From a virus, in IMG/VR virus record IMGVR_UViG_3300044617_000558, positions 1-63,095 of that record: 63,095 nucleotides of DNA. One strand, 5' to 3'. Within the stretch, counting starts at the first letter, position 1; each line of letters begins with the position of its first letter. Positions 7,405 to 14,369 of the stretch are shown piece after piece. Made by a program: the position numbers and the translations under genes. The notes below the pieces were generated by a model. The model was not told the origin of the DNA. It did no database searches and saw nothing but the letters and a program-made list of their open reading frames with translations.

Positions 7405-7728
7405 ATGGGAAGTAATTTTGCACAAGACTTAGCAGAAAACATTGACATAAGCCTTGAACAGGCTATCGGTTATCACTTACAAGGTAATCACTATCCACCA
7501 GTACCACTAAGCATGGTTAAGCCTTGCATTGAAGCGCTAGATGCGGCTCGTGAATTAGATGCAATGCGCCAGATTGAGATGCCTGAAGGCGTATTCTATA
7601 AGGGCAAGACTACCGCACCAGCATGGGCTATCATTGAACAACACCACTTAGATGCATGGTTGCCACAAGATGAAAACGAATACTATGGTGAAGATGCAGG
7701 CTATGAACTAGGGTTAGGGTTAGAATAA
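7405..7728 (+). CDS. 107-aa hypothetical actinophage-type protein
   Basis: MGSNFAQDLAENIDISLEQAIGYHLQGNHYPPVP... The YHLQxNHYPPVP motif (about residues 21-34) is typical of a small conserved actinophage family of unknown function. The acidic tail ends in a repeated LGLGLE. Coupled to its neighbours. Confidence 0.6.
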   Translation: MGSNFAQDLAENIDISLEQAIGYHLQGNHYPPVPLSMVKPCIEALDAARELDAMRQIEMPEGVFYKGKTTAPAWAIIEQHHLDAWLPQDENEYYGEDAGYELGLGLE

Positions 7729-7967
7729 TGTCTGATACAATGGTAAACATGGAATTGATCCACGCAGATAACTTAACACCAGACCAAATAATGCTTGGCG
7801 ATTTAATCAAAATTGACAATGACATTGTTGAAGTAATTTTTGTTGAATCTGATTCAACAGGAGATAACTATGACATACAAACACAAAATGAATTTGGTGA
7901 AAAAGAATTTACTCAGTATGCTTATACTGATTTGATTCCATTGTATGTTTTTATTCAAGAAGAATAA
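7728..7967 (+). CDS. 79-aa acidic hypothetical protein
   Basis: MSDTMVNMELIHADNLTPDQIMLGDLIKIDNDIVEV... resembles a small SH3/KOW-like barrel (GDLIKIDNDIVEVIFVE). The function is unknown. Last gene before a strong hairpin. Confidence 0.55.
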   Translation: MSDTMVNMELIHADNLTPDQIMLGDLIKIDNDIVEVIFVESDSTGDNYDIQTQNEFGEKEFTQYAYTDLIPLYVFIQEE

Positions 7968-7975
7968 CTAAAAGT

Positions 7976-8003
7976 ATTTTTATGCACTTCCCCGCATAAA
8001 AAT
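7976..8003. terminator. Bidirectional terminator
   Basis: ATTTTTATGC (7976-7985) and GCATAAAAAT (7994-8003) form a perfect 10-bp stem with A/T tails on both sides, directly after the 6796-7967 operon. Confidence 0.75.
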
Positions 8004-8053
8004 GCCGGCGTGTCGATTTGACATTTTTATACCATTTATGCTAAGATTAGTTT

Positions 8054-8209
8054 ATGACAACAAAAAAAAGCCCCGAGGAATTACGCAGACTTATGGAATT
8101 ACGCCGTAGTAATGCAGCCTCTGCCGTACCCAATAAAAAGAAATATGACAGAAAAAAATGTCAGTCCCTTATGTTAGAATTAAAGAAAGAAAGAGGCCCT
8201 AATGACTAA
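8054..8209 (+). CDS. 51-aa basic protein, leaderless
   Basis: MTTKKSPEELRRLMELRRSNAAS... is strongly basic and helical. TAAGAT, 6 nt, ATG with TTGACA 18 bp further upstream indicates a leaderless transcript. It overlaps the GP88 gene by 8 nt. Possibly a small nucleic-acid-binding protein. Confidence 0.6.
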   Translation: MTTKKSPEELRRLMELRRSNAASAVPNKKKYDRKKCQSLMLELKKERGPND

Positions 8210-8924
8210 ACTACTACGCTCAAAAGATAGAAAGGTGGCTAACCTTGTCACACCCAACGGAAAGCAAGCAAGCATTGCCAATACATTCGGATTACCCGCA
8301 GGAAAGGCTTATTCATGTCCTGGCGCAACGACTGTCTGCGAAAGTGTTTGCTACGCAGGCAAATTGGAAAAGGTCTTTCCAACAGTAAAGAAAAACCTAT
8401 TGCACAATTGGTCATTGCTTAAAGACGCAGACGGTGAAGCCATGGTGCGCTTACTTAATGAGATGATCACAGAATTCAAGAGTGATTGTGTAAAGCGTAA
8501 TGCCCCTATGCTATTCCGTATCCACTGGGACGGAGATTTCTTCAATGATACTTATGCATATGCATGGAAAATAGTTATTGATAAGCATGAGGATGTTCAA
8601 TTCTGGGTTTATACTCGTGTAAAGTCTGCAGCGCTTATTCTTAAGGATGTATCTAATTTATCATTGTATTTTTCTGCTGATAGTGAGAATGTTAAAACTG
8701 CTGTTGATCTAAAAATTAACAGTGGCGTACGCATGGCATACCTTGCTAAGAATTTTGCTATTGGTCAAGCCGATGTAAAAGAAATGATAGGACGACCTGC
8801 TGCTAAGTGTCCTGAGAATAATAAACAAATTCCACTTATCTCAACAAATGGAAGCGCTTGCGTTTCTTGCTCACTTTGTGTATACTCTAAGAGTGACATA
8901 ATTTTTTCTGCAACTAAGAAATGA
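8202..8924 (+). CDS. GP88-family protein
   Basis: A 240-aa protein whose N-terminus (SIANTFGLPAGKAYSCPGAT, about residues 24-43, then CESVCYAGKLEK) matches the GP88 domain of mycobacteriophage and other actinophage proteins. Conserved cysteines at about 39, 46, 50 and the C-terminal CPEN...CVSCSLC cluster could hold a metal or Fe-S centre. The biochemical role of this family is unknown. AGAAAGAGG precedes the start. It shares a leaderless transcript with the basic protein upstream. Confidence 0.75.
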   Translation: MTKLLRSKDRKVANLVTPNGKQASIANTFGLPAGKAYSCPGATTVCESVCYAGKLEKVFPTVKKNLLHNWSLLKDADGEAMVRLLNEMITEFKSDCVKRNAPMLFRIHWDGDFFNDTYAYAWKIVIDKHEDVQFWVYTRVKSAALILKDVSNLSLYFSADSENVKTAVDLKINSGVRMAYLAKNFAIGQADVKEMIGRPAAKCPENNKQIPLISTNGSACVSCSLCVYSKSDIIFSATKK

Positions 8925-8930
8925 GACGAG

Positions 8931-8993
8931 ATGAGTTCAACACAAATTATATTTTTATTTTTCTTTCTTACTCTTGTATTTTTCTATCAATGA
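8931..8993 (+). CDS. 20-aa membrane micro-protein (tentative)
   Basis: MSSTQIIFLFFFLTLVFFYQ, entirely hydrophobic. It follows GP88 by 6 nt with GAGACGAG upstream. Similar 27-30 aa hydrophobic peptides end other operons here, which supports it, but it is very short. Confidence 0.4.
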   Translation: MSSTQIIFLFFFLTLVFFYQ

Positions 8994-9159
8994 AAAATGC
9001 AGGGGCCGGCGCAAAATATTTGATTTGTCAAGTTGCGACACGCATTTAAGATGTGATTAAGCACACACCACAAAACCTCCCCAAAATTGGCATTTCTGAC
9101 ATTTTTCTGCTAAAATTATACTATAAGCAATTAACCCCCACAACGAAAGGCAAGACCCA
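8994..9159. promoter_or_regulatory. Regulatory spacer
   Basis: GGCCGGC (9004), TTTGTCAAGTTGCGACACGC (9025) and TGTGA-N6-ACACA (9052-9067), then a promoter with CTGACA and TACTAT about 17 bp apart near 9106-9135. It repeats the cassette seen before the other operons. Confidence 0.5.
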
Positions 9160-9330
9160 ATGACACTACATGGATACACCTACCAAATCGGTGATTTATT
9201 CACAACAAGCAAAACAGGCGTTACAGGTCGTATCGCAGGTTTCTCACCAATCAGTAATAAGGTTACTAGAGTTAGCCTAGTCCTAGCAAACGGCTCTCGT
9301 CGCTTGGCTATGGTCAAGACATCTAAGTAA
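9160..9330 (+). CDS. 56-aa hypothetical protein, paralog A
   Basis: MTLHGYTYQIGDLFTTSKTGVTGRIAGF... aligns with the next gene: both share TYxxGDxFTTxKxxVTGxI and a C-terminal NGxxR block. Likely a small beta-barrel. GAAAGG precedes the ATG. The pair appears to be a tandem duplication. Confidence 0.6.
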   Translation: MTLHGYTYQIGDLFTTSKTGVTGRIAGFSPISNKVTRVSLVLANGSRRLAMVKTSK

Positions 9331-9438
9331 TCTCACATTGTGAGAAATGTCAGGTTTCGATTTGACATTTTTATCCCCAAAATGTTATACTTAGGTATAA
9401 CGAAATAACAACCCTCTAACAGAAAAGGAAATAAACAA
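9331..9438 (+). promoter_or_regulatory. Promoter with palindrome
   Basis: TCTCACATTGTGAGA is a perfect palindrome at 9331-9345, followed by TTGACA and TATACT 18 bp apart (about 9376-9405). It drives 9439-10098. Confidence 0.6.
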
Positions 9439-9603
9439 ATGGCAGTAGCAACAGCAACTTACAAGGTAGGCGATACTTTCACTACACAGAAGTCAAAGGT
9501 CACAGGAGTAATCACAGAGATTAACCCACAGGCTAACGGAAATGTTCGTGTAAAGTTAGATGTCAATGGACAGGCTCGCTATACAACTTGGACGGCTAAG
9601 TAA
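9439..9603 (+). CDS. 54-aa hypothetical protein, paralog B
   Basis: MAVATATYKVGDTFTTQKSKVTGVITEI..., clearly related to 9160-9330. AGAAAAGGAA lies upstream. Unknown function; followed 14 nt later by hairpin element copy 2. Confidence 0.6.
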   Translation: MAVATATYKVGDTFTTQKSKVTGVITEINPQANGNVRVKLDVNGQARYTTWTAK

Positions 9604-9617
9604 TCTAATTACTAATT

Positions 9618-9641
9618 CCTGAGCAAGAATAAAAACTGCTC
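9618..9641 (+). repeat. 24-nt 3' hairpin element, copy 2
   Basis: GAGCA/TGCTC stem with loop AGAATAAAAAC, 14 nt after the stop at 9603 and 35 nt before the next gene. Confidence 0.75.
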
Positions 9642-9675
9642 AACTCAACCCCCTAACAGAAAAGGAACAGACCCA

Positions 9676-10098
9676 ATGGCACGACAAAAAGCAATTAGCG
9701 TAAAAATCGCAACACCAAAGGTAATCAAGGCACTAGAAACTCGTCTTGCAAAGTTGCAATCAGACTACGCATCACAAGAAGCCAACGAAGCAAAGCACGA
9801 AAAGGCTTTGGAGAAGTGGCGCAAAGAAGTAGCAAAGTTCGCTATGGCTAATTTCGCTAAGGCAGAAAACTTCCGCACAAACTATCGCTCATGGAACAAG
9901 ACACTTAATGTTGATTTCGATTTAACAGTTAGTGAAGCAGACTTTCCTAGAGAGCCTGAGAAGGACTACGAAGTTCTCCACCGCCACTCATACAATGAGA
10001 TGAAAGAGGAATTGGAAAACGCAATTCGTATTCTAAAGATGACAGATGAGGAAACAGTAAGCACAAGCACTTACAATGCTATTGCTCGTTATCTCTAA
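9676..10098 (+). CDS. 140-aa coiled-coil protein
   Basis: MARQKAISVKIATPKVIKALETRLAKLQSDYASQ... Long charged heptad-like helices cover about residues 15-65, then a short ordered region and a final helix. AGAAAAGGAA upstream. No family recognised; possibly a scaffold or nucleic-acid accessory protein. Confidence 0.65.
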   Translation: MARQKAISVKIATPKVIKALETRLAKLQSDYASQEANEAKHEKALEKWRKEVAKFAMANFAKAENFRTNYRSWNKTLNVDFDLTVSEADFPREPEKDYEVLHRHSYNEMKEELENAIRILKMTDEETVSTSTYNAIARYL

Positions 10099-10151
10099 AT
10101 AAATCAACACGCCCCAAAGAAATGCGTGTATAAATAAATAGATTGGGACAA

Positions 10152-10175
10152 CCTGAGCAAGTTGTGAAACTGCTC
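10152..10175 (+). repeat. 24-nt 3' hairpin element, copy 3
   Basis: GAGCA/TGCTC stem with loop AGTTGTGAAAC, 53 nt after the stop at 10098 and just before the next ribosome site. Confidence 0.75.
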
Positions 10176-10199
10176 ACCCCAACTAACTTAAGGAATAAA

Positions 10200-10577
10200 A
10201 TGTCACAAAACAAAAACTCAGTAAAGCACTTGGCTTCACTAACAGAACACCTACAACCAAACGAAAACATCATTTCTTCGATCTTTGGTGTCTATGAGAC
10301 AAAGCGTATGGGAGATAAAACAATTAGAAATGGAGTCTTTGCTCTTACAGAAACAAGACTGCTATTCTTTGCAAAGAAGATGTTTGGTTATGATTTAGAA
10401 TCGTTTAAGTTTGACAAGATTAGTTCTATTGAACGCTCAAAGGGTGCCCTTGGTCACTCTATAACAGTTTACACATCTGGAAACGAAGTTCATGTTAAGT
10501 GGATTAACGATGGAGACTTTGTTGATTTCATGGATAACTTTGACGTTGCCCTTGAAAATAAGGTCTTGGTGTCATAA
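10200..10577 (+). CDS. Bacterial PH-domain-like protein
   Basis: A 125-aa protein. The pattern NGVFALTETRLLFFAKK...YDLESFKFDKISSIERSKG...HSITVYTSGNEVHVKW is characteristic of bacterial PH-like domains (bPH type), a seven-strand sandwich that binds peptides or lipids. The start at MSQNKNS has AAGG 8 nt upstream; a longer reading would include the hairpin element. Function in the phage unknown. Confidence 0.65.
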   Translation: MSQNKNSVKHLASLTEHLQPNENIISSIFGVYETKRMGDKTIRNGVFALTETRLLFFAKKMFGYDLESFKFDKISSIERSKGALGHSITVYTSGNEVHVKWINDGDFVDFMDNFDVALENKVLVS

Positions 10578-10580
10578 ACT

Positions 10581-10670
10581 ATGGTTAAGTTCGCTGCATT
10601 CATATTTTTACTTTTAACATCAATCATATGGGTGCCCGTACTTTTTGTATTACTTGCTCTAATTTTTTAG
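10581..10670 (+). CDS. 29-aa membrane micro-protein
   Basis: MVKFAAFIFLLLTSIIWVPVLFVLLALIF, a single membrane helix, 3 nt after the PH-like gene. Likely co-translated. Unknown role. Confidence 0.5.
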   Translation: MVKFAAFIFLLLTSIIWVPVLFVLLALIF

Positions 10671-10749
10671 ACAGTATTCGCCAGGCTGATTAGGGCGATA
10701 ATAGAAATACTATAGAGCCAGATCACACCATCTGTAAGAAGTGTAACTA

Positions 10750-10773
10750 CCTGAGTATGTATCAAAACTGCTC
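10750..10773 (+). repeat. 24-nt 3' hairpin element, copy 4
   Basis: Stem GAGTA/TGCTC: the C-to-T change makes a T-G wobble that still pairs in RNA. Loop TGTATCAAAAC. It lies 79 nt after the stop at 10670. Confidence 0.7.
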
Positions 10774-10782
10774 CCCGAAAGG

Positions 10783-10816
10783 GTCCTTGACAAATGTCAG
10801 TGGTACCCAGTATAAT
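10783..10816 (+). promoter_or_regulatory. Promoter for 10848-11276
   Basis: TTGACA (about 10787-10792) with 18 bp to TATAAT (10811-10816). The same DNA also reads AATGTCAG-N10-TATAAT, so the TTTGTCAG-type element and a normal -35 box are combined here. Confidence 0.65.
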
Positions 10817-10847
10817 TAAATTAACCAACTAACAGAAAGAGGCCCCC

Positions 10848-11276
10848 ATGGACCAAATAACAGTAACAGAAGAACCAAAGCACTACATGACACGAGAGTT
10901 TTTAGAAACAACTCTTGCACAAAACAAAGAACGCATTGCCAATCTTGAATCACACATTCAAACCGTAACACAACGTTCATACGGCGAGGCTGCAGAGCGC
11001 AACCGTATGCGTAACGAAATGCAAGAGTGGACCTTGGAAGCGCTAGAGAGTGGCACTTTTGATGAAAGTACCGCACAAGAGATTGCAGACATTTGCGGCT
11101 TTGAATTAACAAAAGAATTTGAATTGGAAGTTACAGTTCTTTATTCAATTACAGTCAATGCTCGTGATGAAGAGAGTGCACAAAATTCAATTCACGATAT
11201 TGATTTCGATACTGTTCAATATGACTCAGATAATATTTCTTGGTTATCATCCAGTGTTGATAGAATAGATATTTAG
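10848..11276 (+). CDS. 142-aa hypothetical protein
   Basis: MDQITVTEEPKHYMTREFLETTLAQNKERIANLESHIQ... The N-terminal half is a charged coiled coil with several Arg and the C-terminal half is beta-rich and acidic (FELEVTVLYSITVNARDEESAQ). AGAAAGAGG precedes the start. No family recognised. Confidence 0.6.
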   Translation: MDQITVTEEPKHYMTREFLETTLAQNKERIANLESHIQTVTQRSYGEAAERNRMRNEMQEWTLEALESGTFDESTAQEIADICGFELTKEFELEVTVLYSITVNARDEESAQNSIHDIDFDTVQYDSDNISWLSSSVDRIDI

Positions 11277-11294
11277 TAGGGGGCTACTAATAAA

Positions 11295-11318
11295 CCTGAG
11301 CATGTTTTTAAACTGCTC
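11295..11318 (+). repeat. 24-nt 3' hairpin element, copy 5
   Basis: GAGCA/TGCTC stem with loop TGTTTTTAAAC, 18 nt after the stop at 11276. It is followed by CCGGC, TTTGTCAAGTCGACAC and a TGTGA-N6-TCACT site (11378-11393). Confidence 0.75.
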
Positions 11319-11438
11319 CTCTATGCCCTCAAAAATTTTCCGGCACTAAAACTTTCATTTGTCAAGTCGACACACCATGTGATTAAGATCACTTTAAGAA
11401 ATGTCCGATTTGTCCTTGTTTAACTATCCCGATTTGCA

Positions 11439-11462
11439 TTTGTCAGCCCTCCCGTGTATACT
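11439..11462 (+). promoter_or_regulatory. TTTGTCAG-N10-TATACT promoter
   Basis: Drives the DUF932 gene. A TGTGA-N6-TCACT site lies about 80 nt upstream of the expected start. AATGTCCGATTTGTCC at 11399 is a repeat shared with 160 and (inverted) 12655. Confidence 0.6.
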
Positions 11463-11493
11463 TAGATTAACAACAACAAAAAGGAGAAAACTC

Positions 11494-12510
11494 ATGGCAC
11501 ATGAACTAGAATCACAAAATGGTAAGGCTTCATTCGCTTCATTTCGTGAACCTGCTTGGCATGGATTGGGTACCGTATTCACAGAAGAAAAAACAACAAA
11601 AGAAATGTTAGATTTGGCTAATCTTTCTAATTGGAATGTTCGTCTGGAAGATTTGGAAACCCCATCACATTTAACAAGTGACAAAAACTATCAGTACGTT
11701 TTGCGTACTAACCCTACTGATAACACACAGACCGACATTCTTGGTGTCGTTGGTGAGCGCTATCATGTAATGCAGAATGAAGATTTATTCTCATTCGGTG
11801 ATAACATTCTAGACGGCGGAGGTCGTTGGGAAACGGCTGGCTCAATCAAGGGTGGTCGTGTCGTATTCGGTGCATTAGCACTAGAGCGTGAAACTGTCCT
11901 AGACCCTAACGGTGTTGCGGATAAGGTAAAGACTTATTTACTTATCAACACATCACATGACGGCTCAATCGCTATTCAAGCAAGCATTACACCTGTTCGT
12001 GTTGTGTGCGCTAACACTCTTAACCTTGCACTAAACACAACTAAGAAAAAGAATGGTGTCAAGCAATCTTTCAAGATTCGCCACACTCAGACCGCTTCTG
12101 GTAAGGTTGCCGTTGCTCGTGAGACTCTTGGTCTTGCTCATAAGTACATGGACTCATTTGATGTTATGGCTAACGCTATGATTCAGAAAGAAATCACAGC
12201 GCAAGATTTCAATAACATCATTCTTGCTGCATACCCTAAGCCTGAAAAAGATTCTAAGGGTGCTTTCAAGAAATGGGAAAATAAGGTTGATGTTATCAAT
12301 GACATCTACACAGGCGAGTTTAATGGTATGATTGCTGGTAATGCTTGGGGTGCTTTCAATGCACTAACTGAGCGCCTTGATTGGTATCGTTCTGCTCGTG
12401 GTGGTTCTAACGAATCTATCCTTGCAAGCGCAAGTGGTTTTGACCCTGCAATTAACGCAGAAAAAAATCGTTTGCTAAAAGTTGTGCAAAATGTTTTGCA
12501 GATTGCATAA
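11494..12510 (+). CDS. DUF932 phage/plasmid-like protein
   Basis: A 338-aa protein of normal length for DUF932. Recognisable parts are AWHGLGTVF (about 21-29), the VVGERYHVMQNEDLFSFGDNIL block, and VRVVCANTLNLAL. DUF932 proteins are common in phages and plasmids; their role is unknown though often placed with recombination or replication genes. AAGGAG precedes the ATG. It is the longest gene in the rightward region and seems to be transcribed alone. Confidence 0.85.
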   Translation: MAHELESQNGKASFASFREPAWHGLGTVFTEEKTTKEMLDLANLSNWNVRLEDLETPSHLTSDKNYQYVLRTNPTDNTQTDILGVVGERYHVMQNEDLFSFGDNILDGGGRWETAGSIKGGRVVFGALALERETVLDPNGVADKVKTYLLINTSHDGSIAIQASITPVRVVCANTLNLALNTTKKKNGVKQSFKIRHTQTASGKVAVARETLGLAHKYMDSFDVMANAMIQKEITAQDFNNIILAAYPKPEKDSKGAFKKWENKVDVINDIYTGEFNGMIAGNAWGAFNALTERLDWYRSARGGSNESILASASGFDPAINAEKNRLLKVVQNVLQIA

Positions 12511-12521
12511 TTAAAAAAATT

Positions 12522-12545
12522 CCTGAGCAAGAATTAAAACTGCTC
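12522..12545 (+). repeat. 24-nt 3' hairpin element, copy 6
   Basis: GAGCA/TGCTC stem with loop AGAATTAAAAC, 11 nt after the DUF932 stop and 9 nt before tRNA-Asp. Position between an mRNA and a tRNA fits a processing or end signal. Confidence 0.75.
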
Positions 12546-12554
12546 TCCATAACT

Positions 12555-12628
12555 GGAGCGTTAGCATAGTTGGTTAATGCGCTACCCTGTCACGGTAGAG
12601 ATCACGGGTTCAAGTCCCGTACGCTTCG
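12555..12628 (+). tRNA. tRNA-Asp (GTC)
   Basis: Cloverleaf readable by eye: acceptor GGAGCGT/ACGCTTC, anticodon stem CTACC/GGTAG with loop CTGTCAC (anticodon GTC), T-arm ACGGG-TTCAAGT-CCCGT. No CCA is encoded. Confidence 0.92.
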
Positions 12629-12630
12629 CA

Positions 12631-12785
12631 AAAGTGGCCGGCAGGACAAATAGTACAAATCGGACATACAAAAATGTCAATCTTAAATTAAATTACGAAG
12701 AACTAAAAAAACCCCCAGAAAAATGTCAAACTTAAAAATCTTTACGATACTTGACATTTATCCCCCAAACCCCTATAATTAGTAT
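12631..12785. promoter_or_regulatory. Spacer with leaderless promoter
   Basis: Contains GGCCGGC (12637), the inverted AATGTCCGATTTGT motif, two AAAAATGTCAA(T/A)CTTAAA repeats, and TTGACA-17 bp-TATAAT (about 12751-12779) whose start would coincide with the ATG at 12786. Confidence 0.65.
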
Positions 12786-12950
12786 ATGACCCAAACAATG
12801 AGAACGATTGACGAATTAGTCAATGAGATGTATATGGACAATGAGCCACATCTCGAATACATGGAAAATATGAACGGTGGGGATTGTGATTGTGCAATTC
12901 ACACTACCTTGAATACAATAGTCAAATACTGGTGGGATGAGGAGAACTGA
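12786..12950 (+). CDS. 54-aa acidic protein, leaderless
   Basis: MTQTMRTIDELVNEMYMDNEPHLEYM... with CDCAIH near residue 40. TATAAT then exactly 6 nt then ATG. First of an operon of overlapping genes to 13323. Unknown function. Confidence 0.6.
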   Translation: MTQTMRTIDELVNEMYMDNEPHLEYMENMNGGDCDCAIHTTLNTIVKYWWDEEN

Positions 12951-13108
12951 TGTTAGGTTATGAGAGAGATGATTTAGATAACATGGTTCTTGCTATTGAT
13001 TCTGCTTTAACTACCGTGAATCCTGACGATGACCCCTGGTTACACAGAAACCTAACACAAGCCTCAGACTTCTTGTCAGGGCTATGGGCAGAAGGGTACT
13101 TTGACTAA
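12950..13108 (+). CDS. 52-aa hypothetical protein
   Basis: MLGYERDDLDNMVLAIDSALTTVNPDDDPW..., helical and acidic. TGATG overlap with the previous gene, TAATG overlap with the next. Unknown function. Confidence 0.6.
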   Translation: MLGYERDDLDNMVLAIDSALTTVNPDDDPWLHRNLTQASDFLSGLWAEGYFD

Positions 13109-13323
13109 TGTGGACTAAGTATGATTATCTATGTACAGACTGTGATGCTCTTATAGAGATTACTGCTTGTGCTGATAAGGTTCTTGATCCCGCCTGCATT
13201 TGCGGGGGATTAGGAATAGTTATCCTATTATCACAGGGAGATGGAGCAGGACCTCTCCTGGAGCCTGTGACGAAGGTCACACCACGAGAAGTTGTAAAAA
13301 TCAACACGAACCCTTATAATTAA
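13108..13323 (+). CDS. 71-aa zinc-ribbon protein
   Basis: MWTKYDYLCTDCDALIEITACADKVLDPACICGG... The CxxC...CxC arrangement is like rubredoxin-type or FmdB-type zinc ribbons. The end of this gene carries the promoter of the next gene. Confidence 0.6.
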   Translation: MWTKYDYLCTDCDALIEITACADKVLDPACICGGLGIVILLSQGDGAGPLLEPVTKVTPREVVKINTNPYN

Positions 13324-13326
13324 TAT

Positions 13327-13485
13327 ATGGACCTAAACACATTAAGAGAGTATATTAAAATTCACATACTGTCCCTTGAACAGGACTTGGCCAATGAGGA
13401 CGGGGCTGATAGTATCTGCTCCTACCTAGAAGGCGCTATCGATGTATCAAACCACTATTTGTCAGTGCTAGAGGGTAGAATATAA
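13327..13485 (+). CDS. 52-aa hypothetical protein, leaderless
   Basis: MDLNTLREYIKIHILSLEQDLANEDG... TTGTAA-17 bp-TATAAT (13315-13320), 6 nt, ATG. Helical, acidic. Unknown function. Confidence 0.6.
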   Translation: MDLNTLREYIKIHILSLEQDLANEDGADSICSYLEGAIDVSNHYLSVLEGRI

Positions 13486-13487
13486 CT

Positions 13488-13763
13488 ATGGAAACAACAC
13501 AACTAGAACCAAGACTACAACGCATGGTAGACGCAGGTCTATCAGGTACAGACATCTTGCATGGGGAACTTAAGAACCTTATGCTTATTGCTGAGCAGGA
13601 ACTCACAGAGATTGCAACTGAGGAAGAAGAAGGTGGCTACTCAGACGCTATGCTATCTATGCAACGCACAGAGGCAGAGGGCAGACTAGACGCACTTGTA
13701 GATGTCTATGCTCTTACATACCAACTAGCATTTGCTATTAGTGAAAGGACTAAGAATGCCTAA
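13488..13763 (+). CDS. 91-aa helical protein
   Basis: METTQLEPRLQRMVDAGLSGTDILHGELKNL..., all-helical and acidic. It overlaps the next gene by 8 nt. Resembles small conserved actinophage proteins, but no domain is named. Confidence 0.6.
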   Translation: METTQLEPRLQRMVDAGLSGTDILHGELKNLMLIAEQELTEIATEEEEGGYSDAMLSMQRTEAEGRLDALVDVYALTYQLAFAISERTKNA

Positions 13764-13935
13764 GTGTTTAGACTGTGGTAACACAACAAGGTTTTGGTAT
13801 CAGGAACTTGGTAACAAACTTGGTATCTATAACGAGGACGGCTCTCTTGAAGATGTAGAGGATGATTACTACGATGAGGTAGAGGGTGGCACATGTGCTG
13901 AGTGTGACTCTACTAATATCGAAGGGAAGTTGTAA
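13756..13935 (+). CDS. 59-aa zinc-ribbon protein
   Basis: MPKCLDCGNTTRFWYQELG...CAECDSTNIEGKL: two CxxC pairs about 45 residues apart with an acidic insert, a classic zinc ribbon. GAAAGGAC upstream fixes the start. Its stop overlaps the next ATG. Confidence 0.7.
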   Translation: MPKCLDCGNTTRFWYQELGNKLGIYNEDGSLEDVEDDYYDEVEGGTCAECDSTNIEGKL

Positions 13936-14369
13936 TGTCAACTAATTTTATCGAACTTACCTTTGATGATTGGTGTGAGCAATACAAGCCAATCAAGAAT
14001 CATATAGATACAAATGCTTCCTTTGACGGAGAGATGTTTGAGACCTATGGTGATGAGGTTGAGTTTGTTAAGTCTCAGTCCCCTGAAAATATCTGGATGT
14101 ATGGAGACGGTGACGACGGTGCCTCTTACCTGTGGAATGGCTGGGGATTTGTTAATCGAATAGGATACTTTATCACTGAGGTACCCTGCCCACCTGATAC
14201 GACCATTCAGGTCTTGGTCAGTCATAACTGGTACTACTGTGAAAACTGCGGTACTGAGATGGAGGACCCTGATAATCTTATTAGAGATGCCTTTGATGAG
14301 GCAGACTTGCAAAAGTGCCCCCAATGTGCTACACTTGATGAAATAACCCAAATGAAGGAGACCCAATGA
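13935..14369 (+). CDS. 144-aa hypothetical protein with zinc ribbon
   Basis: MSTNFIELTFDDWCEQYKPIKNHID... The C-terminal YYCENCGTEM...KCPQCATLDE is a zinc ribbon (CxxC twice, about residues 98-130). The N-terminal part recalls small actinophage proteins of unknown function. Overlaps the next gene by ATGA. Confidence 0.65.
   Translation: MSTNFIELTFDDWCEQYKPIKNHIDTNASFDGEMFETYGDEVEFVKSQSPENIWMYGDGDDGASYLWNGWGFVNRIGYFITEVPCPPDTTIQVLVSHNWYYCENCGTEMEDPDNLIRDAFDEADLQKCPQCATLDEITQMKETQ

Noticed and set aside
11401-11493. N-terminal extension of the DUF932 protein
   Set aside because: It would cover the TTTGTCAG promoter; the ATG at 11494 has AAGGAG and matches the family start.
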